Shown: in pieces, positions 1 through 9,538 of the stretch | Numbering within the stretch: the stretch's first letter is position 1 | How the letters are laid out: each line of letters opens with the position of its first letter | Source: Rostratula benghalensis | Taxonomy: Eukaryota; Chordata; Aves; Charadriiformes; Rostratulidae | Assembly: GCA_013399305.1 (NCBI GenBank) | Contig: VXAI01000180.1 | Location: forward strand, 1,503,971 to 1,567,970 | DNA length: 64,000 nt | Reading direction: 5' to 3' | Position numbers and translations under genes: made by a program | The notes under the pieces: model-generated | Seen by the model: the letters and a program-made list of their open reading frames with translations, nothing else | The model's database searches: none | Told to the model about the DNA's origin: nothing

Positions 1-1348
1 GAGGCAGTAAAAGCTGAGAGAAAGCAGCTGTTCCAGCACTGAGAGATTCAAATTCAACTGCACAAATGCACCTCTATGGCTAGTACAGAACTGTATTTGG
101 TACTTGCTGGTGGTCTGTGTGCCCATTTTCTAGCAGAAAGTTGAATAATGGGACTGACTTATCCACAGGGAAGAGCAAAACCCTACCCTTCCCCTTCCCC
201 TCTTCCCATTTTTGTAAAGGATAAAGAAGAAATCTGATTACAGAATGGCAAATCACACATTAAATCAACGGCTCAAATTTCTTCCATGGCACGTGAATGT
301 GTGCTTGGTTTCCTTTGGTACCTGTGTTCTCCCTCCTGCCCTGGCTGACTGCATTTTGTTCTCTGTACAGAAACCCTGTGGAATAACTATGTTTCCAAGT
401 ATTTGGTGGTGAAGAAATGACAATTTGATCAGTAGAATCCCTGGGTAGGATGATCTTGGGATTCCTGACATCCAAGTGGGTATTTGAGTCTCTAGGCAAG
501 TCACATCTTGGATTTAGGTCGTTTAGTTCTTCTTTTGAAGCTGACAATCTGCTCCCTGAGGGCAGCCTTTCTGGAGTCAGTTAAGACTAGCCCTGCAGCT
601 TATGCCTCTTGACAGCCTTTTGACACCCTGGGACTTCCAAGAAGGGCACAGGTTTTACATCCTTCCTGTCTGCCTTCCTTTCTGAGCGGGAGAGCAGTTA
701 ATGCCCTCTTGGATTTAGCTGAACAGCCCTGTTTCTGTTAATTCCCTCAGCTGGGCAGATTTCTCTAGATTTATATATTCTTACCTGACGGATATTTCGG
801 TAAGAGCAGAGACGTGGAGGCAAGCTCTGCTGTGGCTTTAATTAGCTGGGCTCTCTGCTCACCCACCGGTGGATTGTAAATCATTAAAACAGCTCCCTGG
901 AAAGCGCTCGGGGAGCGCATTTCATCTGGGTTTCATTTTTTTTAATGCAGCCATGAGATGAGCTGTAGATTCCATAAGCACCTATGAGTGCTATGGCAAC
1001 AAGAACTGGGAGGCTGGTGAGAACCGCCCCGTGTTCCCGAATTCCTGAATTCAAGCCCTTCAGATGGCAAAGGCCAACGTTACGTGTTTGGCCACGTTTA
1101 CAGTGAGACCCCTGTATTCAAGATGTGCTGTGCCATTTACCAATGCTTTCCTCTCCCAATTAGTAGGAGGAGCAAAGCTTGTGTAATGTAAGAAAAATCC
1201 AGCTGCGTAGAAACTTTATTGATGGGGCATTAACGTTGGCATAGTTGGATAAACTAATGATATTGGTAAGCTCTTTTTTTATGTGCCTAAAATGGGGGTT
1301 GGACTGCTTTTGTATCAGAGGAAACACTACTTCATAGATCTAGGTATA

Positions 1349-1745
1349 GCTGAGGGAGCTGGGGTTGCTCAACCTGGAGAAGAGAAGGCTCCGGGGAGAC
1401 CTTAGAGCCCCTTCCAGTACCTGGAGGGGGCTACCTACAGGAGAGATGGGGAGGGACTCTTTGTCAGGGACTGGAGCCATAGGACGAAGGGTAATGGTTT
1501 AAAACTGAAAGAGGGGAGATTTAGATGAGACACCAGAAAGAAATTCTCTGCTGTGAGGGTGGTGAGAGCCTGGAAGAGGTTGCCCCGAGAAGCTGTGGCT
1601 GCCCCATCCCTGGAGGGGTTCAAGACCAGGCTGGATGGGGCTTGGAGGGAGCTGGTGTGGTGGGAGGTGTCCCTGCCCAGGGCAGGGGGGTTGGAACTCC
1701 ATGATCTCTAAGGCTCCTTCCAGCTCCAGCCACTGTATGATTCTT
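1349..1745 (+). mobile_element. CR1 LINE 3' fragment, group B
   Basis: This is a 5'-truncated copy beginning in the ORF2 C-terminal part (RELGL-like segment) and running through the characteristic GGTTGGAACT...GATCTC end to CTGTATGATTCTT. It belongs to the group with the GGACCTGGTGTGGTGGGAGG-like block. Together with the next ~200 bases it is duplicated at 5998-6611. Confidence 0.9.
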
Positions 1746-1795
1746 GAGTTCCCTAGGCTGTCATGGAAAAGCAACTGGAGTCAGGTTTCCTCTTA

Positions 1796-1951
1796 CAGGA
1801 TCACAGAATGATGCAGGGTTGGAAGGGCCCTTGGGAGGTCACCTAGTCCAACTGCCCTCTTACATTTTCTATTGCTGTTGTTGCTTGGACCCTCTTCAAA
1901 ACCATTAATAAGACATCCTACGAGATGCTCACTGAACAGGCAAAGCCAGCT
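1796..1951 (-). mobile_element. Inverted CR1 end plus shared tail
   Basis: ATCACAGAATGATGCAGGG begins an antisense CR1 3' end of about 70 bp, followed by about 80 bp of non-CR1 sequence up to GCCAGCTGA. The same join, with the same spacer before it, occurs at 6452-6611. Confidence 0.75.
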
Positions 1952-2872
1952 GAGGTCTTGGAGGGTACTGGGACATTTAATTTATTTGTTGTGAAGGAAT
2001 CAGTTGTGTAGACAGGAAGCTGTATCTGTAACAACACAGGGGTGGTTTTGGTTGTGTTCCATGTTTAAATGGTGACTTGCACTGAAAATGTCTCCTGTCT
2101 CAGAGTCTTGCTCTGCAGAGATGACCGTCTCTGTGAAGGGTGTATTCATGACTTGAAATGAAAAGGAATTGTCTATCGGTCCAGCCTGTTCGTCTATTTT
2201 TGTTCTCTGAGAAAGAATAAGCATAATCTTAGAGAAAGTAACTCTCAGCGGAATATACACTTAATTTGATTTCCCGGTGACACAGCGTCTCATTCACCTT
2301 TCATTTGGTGCATGTCAGAAGTGAGTTTTAGGAAATGGAATTTTGCAAGTATCTGTGTATAGTGAGGAGGATTATTTTTTGAGGAGAAGTCTTGGCTAGC
2401 TAGCTATTAACCAGAGCCGTGGGGTATTGCGTTCAGGTAAGTGAAAGCATCAGAGTGCAAACGTGAGATGTATTTTAGAAGTGTTTCTATGGCTAAAGAG
2501 AGGGGGGGTTTAGTATGTATTATTTAAATACCCCCCCTAGCTTTTTGTCATGAGTGCTCATTGCAGATTTCACCCTCTCGTCCTGTATTTGAAGCACTAC
2601 CGGGCAGAACAGCCTAATCCCTGTGGATATGGAACTTGAATAAAGATGTGCGAGTGATAATATCGTAGTATTATGTGGGAAGGGATTATTCCTGTGCTCC
2701 TTGTAAGAGAGTTGTGTGAGTTTTTTGAGTTGATGATGAGTGAAGGGAGGAGGGGGAGGAAGGAGCAGAAGGCCTGGAGCTGGTCTGTGCTGCTATGACC
2801 CGCCTAGGCCGATGGATGGTCTTTGTCATTAAAGGCAACAAGAAGCACATAAACTCAGTAAGCTCTGACAGG

Positions 2873-2893
2873 AAAAAAAAAAAAAAAAAAAAA
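2873..2893 (+). repeat. Poly-A run (21 nt)
   Basis: This is an uninterrupted run of 21 A. No recognisable retrogene or SINE body is seen upstream. Confidence 0.9.
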
Positions 2894-3284
2894 GTGCTGA
2901 CATTATTATACTGGGATGGCTTATTTAGTTTGTTTTGTTTTCTTTTCTGCTTCTATTGGTACGGTGCATAAGCTCTTAAAGCCAAACCAAGGCTGTCTTT
3001 AGTAATGCTTACATTTTGCTTGAGAGGACGGGATCTCCATCCATCTTATGATTCTGCAACAAGGCAAATAATCTGTGATCCTGTGATGTAGGCATAATAA
3101 TAATGCTTGTACTAAAGAAATATGTGTGTGAGCTACTTAATAATTCCTGAGGCGGGGAGTGTTAGGAATCGTTAATATTAAACACGGCCGCTGTTCCTGT
3201 TTGCTCTGATGTTTTATTCATTCCTGGCCATGTAACAGTGAGCTTCCCTGTTGTTATGGTTTGTACCTTTTGTTTCTCTCCTAG

Positions 3285-3454
3285 GCTCAGAACGCACAGC
3301 AGCTCCACGAGAGGATCCAGTCTTCGAGTATGGACGCCAAGTTGGAAGCGCTGAAAGACTTAGCCAACTACTCACGGGATATTACCTTTGCCCAGGAGTT
3401 TATAAACCTGGATGGCATTTCCCTCCTGACACAGATGGTCGAGAGTGGCACGGA
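3285..3454 (+). CDS. ELMO1: ELMO1 exon A (residues ~82-138)
   Basis: A pyrimidine tract and CTCCTAG acceptor end at 3284, and the donor GTAAGT starts at 3455. The 170-nt exon starts in phase 0 and ends after two bases of a Glu codon. It encodes 56 residues beginning [15 protein letters not shown] and ending [10 protein letters not shown]. This is the start of the armadillo-like helical region that follows the N-terminal Ras-binding-like domain and contributes to RhoG binding. Three positions in one stretch (ANYSRDI, where I recall human ASLSRDV) differ from the mammalian protein, while the rest is nearly identical. The longer open frame overlapping this exon from 3251 is in another frame and is only a shadow. 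Identification is very secure. Confidence 0.96.
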
Positions 3455-5497
3455 GTAAGTATTCTGCTTCAGCTCTTGATGTTCCTCCCACACAGCGTGC
3501 TTTCATGCCGCGTTCTCCCAGTGCCTTGAAGTGCCTCTGTGTCCAGCTTCTCCCACGACATAGAATAGAACATCTGGAGAGTCCCAGGCTGCTGGGGTAG
3601 CATTAATGCATGATAAGAATATTCTTTTAATTTCTCCCAGCAAGGGGCCGGTGGGGACTGGGGGTGAGCAAAGGAAGGAGTCACGGGTAATCCCTCTGTG
3701 CCGCAAAGTTCTGGGGAGACTCTGCTCCCAGTTTCACCTCTACCCATCAGAATTTAGATGAATCATCAATAGGATATTTAAAGGCTGATATTTAAGTGAT
3801 AGAATGTGAAAACTGTGTTTTAAATTCCATGTTGTTGAGAATACGTGGAGCGAAACCCAGTGTTTGCTCAATTTCCATTTTTTATTGTTCTAATTCCGGC
3901 TGGGATTTTTCACATGACGGTGGCTTTTTGACATGGACCTGAAAGCTGACCTCTGAAGATAAGTTTATTCTTTAGTAGAACACCTTACTAGTTTTCACCA
4001 CTGGTGAAATTCAGGACTGTCAGTAGGTGGTTATTGGCTCGATGTAGAGGATACTACAGAAAGGTACCAACTGGATTGTTGTGTTAGTAAATTGTGCTCT
4101 AACACTTACTATTTCAACTTTTGCTGTTAAGTGCTTTGCACTCAGTGTCAACCTCTACCACACCTGCAATCAGCAATATCCACACCCTCTCCTGAGAGAA
4201 AGAAAAATGCTCTGAAAGGGGCTTTCTTAATTCATAGGGGATGGGGGGGGGAATCTTTGGATCAGACTGCAAACATCAGTTGCTGAGAAGAGTCCAAACC
4301 CTGTCTCAAACGTGCCCTTGGATTCAAGACAGTAAATAGCGTTAGAGGGTAGAGCAAAAGTGGGCTTTGAGATGGATCACAGGCTGTCCCTGATGGTCCT
4401 AGGCCAGATAGACTGTACCTTGCAGAGCCCAGTAAGCCCTAGACTGGGACGTGTCAAAGCACACTCTCGCTGATCCCCGCCTGTTCCGTGCTCAATGGTT
4501 TATTGGACTTGGCATCCCTGTTGCCTGACTCCAGCTACACACTGGATTTCCAATGGCTCATGGTTACATCTTCAGTGTTTTAGGGTTGTGGCCTTTATTA
4601 TTTGTGGTTTTTTGCCATGGTGTGGTCTGTGGCACATATTATACCACTTAAAAAAAATGCTTCTAGTTAGCAAATTTGTCACCTGGTCTATATATATATA
4701 TATAATGCTTGGTGTTCAGGGACCAAATTAAATTTAAAACCAAAGGCAGGCTTAAGTTGATGCAAAATTATGCACACAGATACTGTACTAATTAAAAAAT
4801 ATACTGGATGGGCAGGCTCACACACGCCTATGGAGATCAGAACGTAAGGAAATTAAAAGCACTGCTCCTGAGGTTTATTTTGTCATGAATTTATTTAAGT
4901 TAAATGGTTTACCTTACTCTGCTGTGGGAGATGTTTAAGGTAAAGCACTTTGCTTCCTGTTGAATCAGTTGGGGGACATCTGCATGTTTTACCAGCGTTT
5001 CTCTTGGCTGCATTGAGACTGAAGCAAGTGCCCTCCTTGCCCTTCAGAGGGTGTCCGTGCTACACCTTTGGAGCCGTGGGTCGGGCCAAGCTGCAGCAGG
5101 CTGGGCTGGATTAAAAATAAAAAATAACTCTTTGGGAGGGAAGCCCCTTAAGCCAGCACCACTCTTACAAGAACTGCTCAGCAAATTACACCCTAGCAGC
5201 AACTCCTGGCCGAGGGTGTAGGTTTTCAAACCACACAGCAGGCTTGCAGACTAGACGTGTGAGCAGAGTATATTGACTTCCCCCCTCCCCTCCCCCCCGA
5301 GTGGCTCACATTTAGAGGGATTTCAGAAATTTTCTTCTTAGGATGCGTTGATCGATCTACCTGTCTAATCTATTTCTCAGTGTTTCTGCCTGTAGGGAGA
5401 AGTGCTGCCTAGTTTTGGCACTGAACAAAGGCTGAGACCATAATAAGAGTTTCCAGCAGCTTCACGTGTTGATGAACTCCCAGTACTCGCTTCAGCC

Positions 5498-5517
5498 TTT
5501 TTTTTTTTTTTTTTTTT
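5498..5517 (+). repeat. Poly-T run followed by TG units
   Basis: Twenty T bases are followed by CTGTGTGTGTG. This is a simple repeat only. Confidence 0.9.
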
Positions 5518-5785
5518 CTGTGTGTGTGTTGAGCCACCTAGACGTTCTTCAGCTTCTGAGGAGGTCTGTAGGTCAGGTTTTTCCAAGTCTGGCTTTGCCA
5601 AAGAACTTGCAAAGCAAAGACATCTGTGCTGTGCTGTACATTCCCTTCTGCTTTTCTGCTGTGCATCACTGCCTGGTGAGCGCATGTTTAACAGAAGTTG
5701 AGATTTCATAAAAGGAGCAAATCCTAATATGTAGAGACTCAGCAGCCTAAGCCTGCCAGGGCACTGCTGCTTTTCTTTCTCCTCC

Positions 5786-5881
5786 GACTTCAAGGTGTGT
5801 GTGGGAGGTGAAGAAGGATAATGTATGGAGGAAGGAGTGGACAAGGGTATCCAGCCATTTGAGGACCAGGATGCAGCTGGA
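5786..5881 (+). repeat. Non-CR1 leader attached to a CR1 (copy 1)
   Basis: About 96 bases beginning GACTTCAAGGTGTGTGTGGG sit directly upstream of CR1 ORF2 sequence. By eye the same leader occurs at 49422-49517 with about three mismatches, also directly before the same CR1 position. It does not resemble the CR1 ORF2 sequence normally found here. Confidence 0.75.
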
Positions 5882-6393
5882 GAGTTCTGTGTCCAGCTTC
5901 GGAGTCCTCAACGCAGAAAAGGCATGGACCTGTTGGAACGGGTCCAGCAGTGGGCCATGAAGATCCTCAGAGGAATGGAGCACCTCTGCTGTGAGGACAG
6001 GCTGAGGGAGCTGGGGTTGTTGAGCCTGGAGAAGAGAAGGCTCTGGGGAGACCTTAGAGCAGCCTTCCAGTACCTGAAGGGGGCTACAGGAGAGATGGGG
6101 GGAGGGATGCTTGATCAGGGAGTGGAATGATAGGATGAGAGGTAACAGCTTTCAATTGAAAGAGGGGAGATTTAGATGAGATCTCAGGAAGAAATTCTTT
6201 GCTGTGAGGGTGGTGAGACCCTGGAAGAGGTTGCCCAGAGCAGCTGTGGCTGCCCCATCCCTGGAGGGGTTCAAGGCCAGGCTGGATGGGGCTTGGAGGG
6301 ACCTGGTGTGGTGGGAGGTGTCCCTGCCCTGGGCAGGGGGGTTGGAACTGGATGGTCTTGAAGGTCCCTTCCAGCTCCAACCATTCTATGACT
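5882..6393 (+). mobile_element. CR1 LINE 3' fragment, group B
   Basis: It starts at the ORF2 segment encoding [20 protein letters not shown] and continues through [20 protein letters not shown] into the 3' end, closing with CCATTCTATGACTC. It shares rare variants (GGGGGGAGGGATGCTTGATC) with the 49.5-kb copy. The flanks are also repeated elsewhere in the window. Confidence 0.92.
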
Positions 6394-6451
6394 CTTGAGT
6401 TCCCTAGGCTGTCATGGAAAAGCAACTGGAGTCAGTCAGTTTTCCTCTTAC

Positions 6452-6611
6452 AGGATCACAGAATGATGCAGGGTTGGAAGGGCCCTTTGGAGATCACCTA
6501 GTCCAACTGCCCTCTTACATTCTCTGTTGCTGTTGTTGCTTGGACCCTCTTCAAAACCATTAATAAAGCATCCTACAAGATGCTCACTGAACAGGCAAAG
6601 CCAGCTGAAGG
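6452..6611 (-). mobile_element. Inverted CR1 end plus shared tail (second copy)
   Basis: An antisense CR1 3' end of about 70 bp begins at ATCACAGAATGATGCAGGG and is followed by the same ~90-bp tail as at 1871-1951. Similarity to the first copy is lost after GCCAGCTGA. Confidence 0.75.
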
Positions 6612-8103
6612 CCTCCTTCCCAGTAGGTCTCGCCCTGGGCTGTGGTGCTGACCAGATCACTCAAATGCTTCAAACAAAAGCTCTCCTTTCACCTGCCCCA
6701 GTACCTGCTACTTTCTTTTCCCCAATGGTACTTGTAATGGATGGTTTCAGTGTCCATAGGTGGGACCCATTGAAGTGATTACATTAGTATGACAAAGTGG
6801 AGGTGGTGTGAGAGGAGGAACGAGCAGGCAGAAATTTCAGGGAAGGGCAGAAACTTCTTTGCTGTCCCACTTAGGGAAGGCGTATTTTGTAAAGATACCT
6901 TTTTATTTCCACTGTGGGGTTACCTTACCTGCCTTTGAGTTACTGTTGTTGAACCTGCCTCGCATGAACAAGGTTGTGACTCTCTTACAGCTGAGAGAAC
7001 CTCCATGGCTTGGTGCTCAGACGTGGTCCAGCCCCCTGCCCTCTTCTCCCATTCCTTGTCTGTTAACCCCTGCTATCCAGCCCAGCCCTGCTTCCTTCCT
7101 GGAGCTGGTTCTGGTGTCTGGATGCCTCACAGAACTTCTTACCTTGGTTGCAAAGTACCCACTTCTGTTTTGCAGAGTTAGTTTTCGGCTCGGTTTGGGA
7201 CTTGGAGAAGCGAGAGAGGAAGTGGGCACGCATGGATGCAGAAAAAGCCCTTCTGTTGCGGCAGCGTCACGTTGGCCTAGGTGTCTCATTGAACCACAAC
7301 CCGAGAGCGGTCTTGTTGTGAAACAGCCTGAGAAGGGCTGTCTCTGCACTTGTACTGCAGCCCCAGAGACTGGCACTGAGACTCAGAGGGGACGTGAGCC
7401 CAGGCTGAGTGGCTCTCTGTTCATGGTGTGCTGCAGCTGGGCTAGAAATGGATGAATTTTGTTAATTCAAGCTTTATTCTCTATCTCACCCCAAAGGGGC
7501 AGGCAGTGTTCATTAGAAGTACCATCGTGCTCAGCGTAAGGTTGCTCTGAGGTTTCCTTGACATGTGGAACTCATGTTAGGGGCAGCTCTTCAGTTATCA
7601 CTTGAGTGTGTAATGAAGTTTTAGTGCCTGGGCTGGAGAGCAAGACTCCAGCTTTTTATGTAACTTCCACCGAGGAAGAGGCCTGCGCTTCATTTCTGGT
7701 TGGCTTTATTTATTGTGCTACTTACTCCTTATTTCAGTGAAGCAGATGACTTGTAAAAGTGCAATGGACCAAAGTAAGAGAATGTAAATCCCTGGGTTTC
7801 TAGCTCTGCTTCAGTTTGTTGGTGGTGAAAAGAAGTAGGAATATAAGAAGTTGACAAGAACTAACAGTGTTTCCTAGTTAATTCTTCATATGTTATGTTC
7901 CTGAATATTGAAGAAGATTAGAATGCATTAGAGAATAGCCTTTCCAGTTTCTTGCTGTCAATATAGATTAAAAAATAAAAAACTGTGAGAGGGTTGGGGT
8001 TTTTTTTGGTTTTGTTTTGGGAATGTTTTCAAAAGTGGTTTTAATACTGTGTGTGGTAACCATAATTTGGGCCAGATCTCCTTAAATGCTTGCTGCTTAG
8101 AGC

Positions 8104-8985
8104 AAATCACAGAATCAGAGGATTATGTGGGGTTGGAAGACACCTCTGGAGATCATCCAGTCCAACCCCCTGCCAAAGCAGGTCCACCCAGAGCAAGGCC
8201 CACAGGAACGTGTCCATGCAGGGTTTGAATGTCTCCAGAAAGGAAGACTCCACCACCTCTCTGGGCAGCCTCTGCCAGGGCTCTGACACCCTCAAAGGGA
8301 AGAAGTTCCTCCTTAAGTTCAGATGGAACTTCTGATGTTCCAGGTTTATGCCCATTCCCTCTTGTCCTGTCCCTGGGCACCACTGAGGAAAGCCTGGCCC
8401 CATCCTCCTGACACCCACCCCTGAAATATTTCTAGGTGTTGATCAGATCCCCCCTCAGCCTTCTCTTCTCCAGACTAAAAAGCCCCAAGTCCCTCAGCCT
8501 TTCCTCCTCAGAAAGATGCTCAGACCCCTCATCATCTTTGTAGCTGTACCGCCTCTAGCAGATTCGTGTCCCCCTTGAACTGGGGAGCCCAGAGCTGGAC
8601 CCAGTGCTCCAGGTGGGGCCTCCCCAGGGCAGAGGAGAAGGGGAGGTTGACCTCCTCCCACCTGCTGGTCACCCTTTTCCTGATGCCCCCCAGGATGCCA
8701 TTGGTCTTCGACACCAGGGCCCATTGCTGGCTCATGGGCATCCAGTTGTCCCACAGGACTCCCAGGTCTTGTTCCTCAGAGCTGCTCTCCAGCAGGTCAC
8801 CCCCAACCTGTCCTGGTGCAGGGGGTTCTTCCTCCCCAGGTGCAGCACCTACACTGGCCCTGGTTGAATTTCATCAGGTTCCTCTCTGCCCAACTCTCCA
8901 GCCTGTCCAGGTCTCACTGGATGGCAGCACAGCCTTCTGGTGTGTTGGCCACTCCACCCAGTATTGTGTCGTCCAAAAACTTGTC
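8104..8985 (-). mobile_element. CR1 LINE, long antisense copy, group C
   Basis: It begins with the reversed 3' end (AATCACAGAATCAGAGGATT) and the CCAACCCCCTGCCAAAGCAGG block typical of this group. It then runs through ORF2 C-terminal sequence back to the segment encoding the conserved W-A..N-LMKFNQ motif. Several frameshifts and stops make it non-coding. Its 5' end faces the 5' end of the next CR1. Confidence 0.92.
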
Positions 8986-9176
8986 CCTTGTGCTGGGAGA
9001 AAACCGTAGGGGTGAGTGGTAGGTAGATTGTAGGGTGCAGTAGCCCTGGTGAAGCTGAGAGTGTGTCTTGTCAATTCGAATATATCAGCAGTGGTGCAGG
9101 AGGTCTTGGAAACTGTTTCAGTTTCCTGTTGAGATTGCTCATCTTTGGGTTTAACTTCAGGCTCATTCTTGATTTC

Positions 9177-9538
9177 TGAGGGGAGACTTTCTGGCTCTCT
9201 CCAACTCCCTGAAAGGAGGGGGTAGCCAGGGGGGGTCGGTCTCTTCTCCCGAGTCCCAGGCCATGGGACAAGAGGAAATGGCCTCCAGTTGCCCCAGGGG
9301 AGGTTCAGGTTTGGGATGAGGAGAAATGTTTTCATGGAAAGGGTTGTGAAGGCTTGGGCTGGGCTTCCCGTGGAAGGGGTTGAGGCCCCATCCCTGGAGA
9401 TATACAGAAGACAGGTTGACAGAGTGCTGAGAGACATGTTTTAGTGGTGGGGTTTGTTTTTTAATCAGAATTGGGTTGGTGGTTGGATGAGATGATCTGA
9501 AAGGTCTATTCCAACCCAGACAATTCTGTTATTTTATG
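9177..9538 (+). mobile_element. CR1 LINE 3' fragment, group A
   Basis: It starts within GAGGGGAGAC of ORF2, keeps the GGGTTGGTGGTTGGATGAGA signature and ends in CAATTCTGTTATTTTATG. It is more diverged than other group A copies: the segment encoding the GLKSRVDRVL-like peptide is altered, and a T-rich insertion occurs near 9445. Confidence 0.88.

Larger units (their letters stand above)
1..3284 (+). other. Intron upstream of exon A (3' part)
   Basis: This is non-coding sequence before exon A and starts outside the window. It contains a + strand CR1 (1349-1745), an inverted CR1 end (1796-1870) with an associated unique tail to about 1951, and a 21-base A run (2873-2893). The stretch 834-1110 is repeat-free, moderately GC-rich and dense in transcription-factor-like words. 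I see no gene in the rest. Confidence 0.85.

Noticed and set aside
2873..2893. Poly-A tail of a processed pseudogene
   Set aside because: No gene-like body or polyadenylation signal at the right distance upstream, and A/T runs are frequent throughout the window.
3251..3529. 92-codon frame overlapping ELMO1 exon A
   Set aside because: It is in a different frame from the conserved ELMO1 protein and crosses both splice sites.
5377..5844. 155-codon minus-strand frame
   Set aside because: It runs through the poly-T/TG repeat (a Lys-rich stretch in translation) and is explained by low complexity.
6808..7455. 215-codon open frame on the + strand, the longest outside CR1
   Set aside because: It has no recognisable domain, sits inside an ELMO1 intron, overlaps an open frame on the other strand, and a frame of this length is expected by chance in a 64-kb window with a GC-rich patch.
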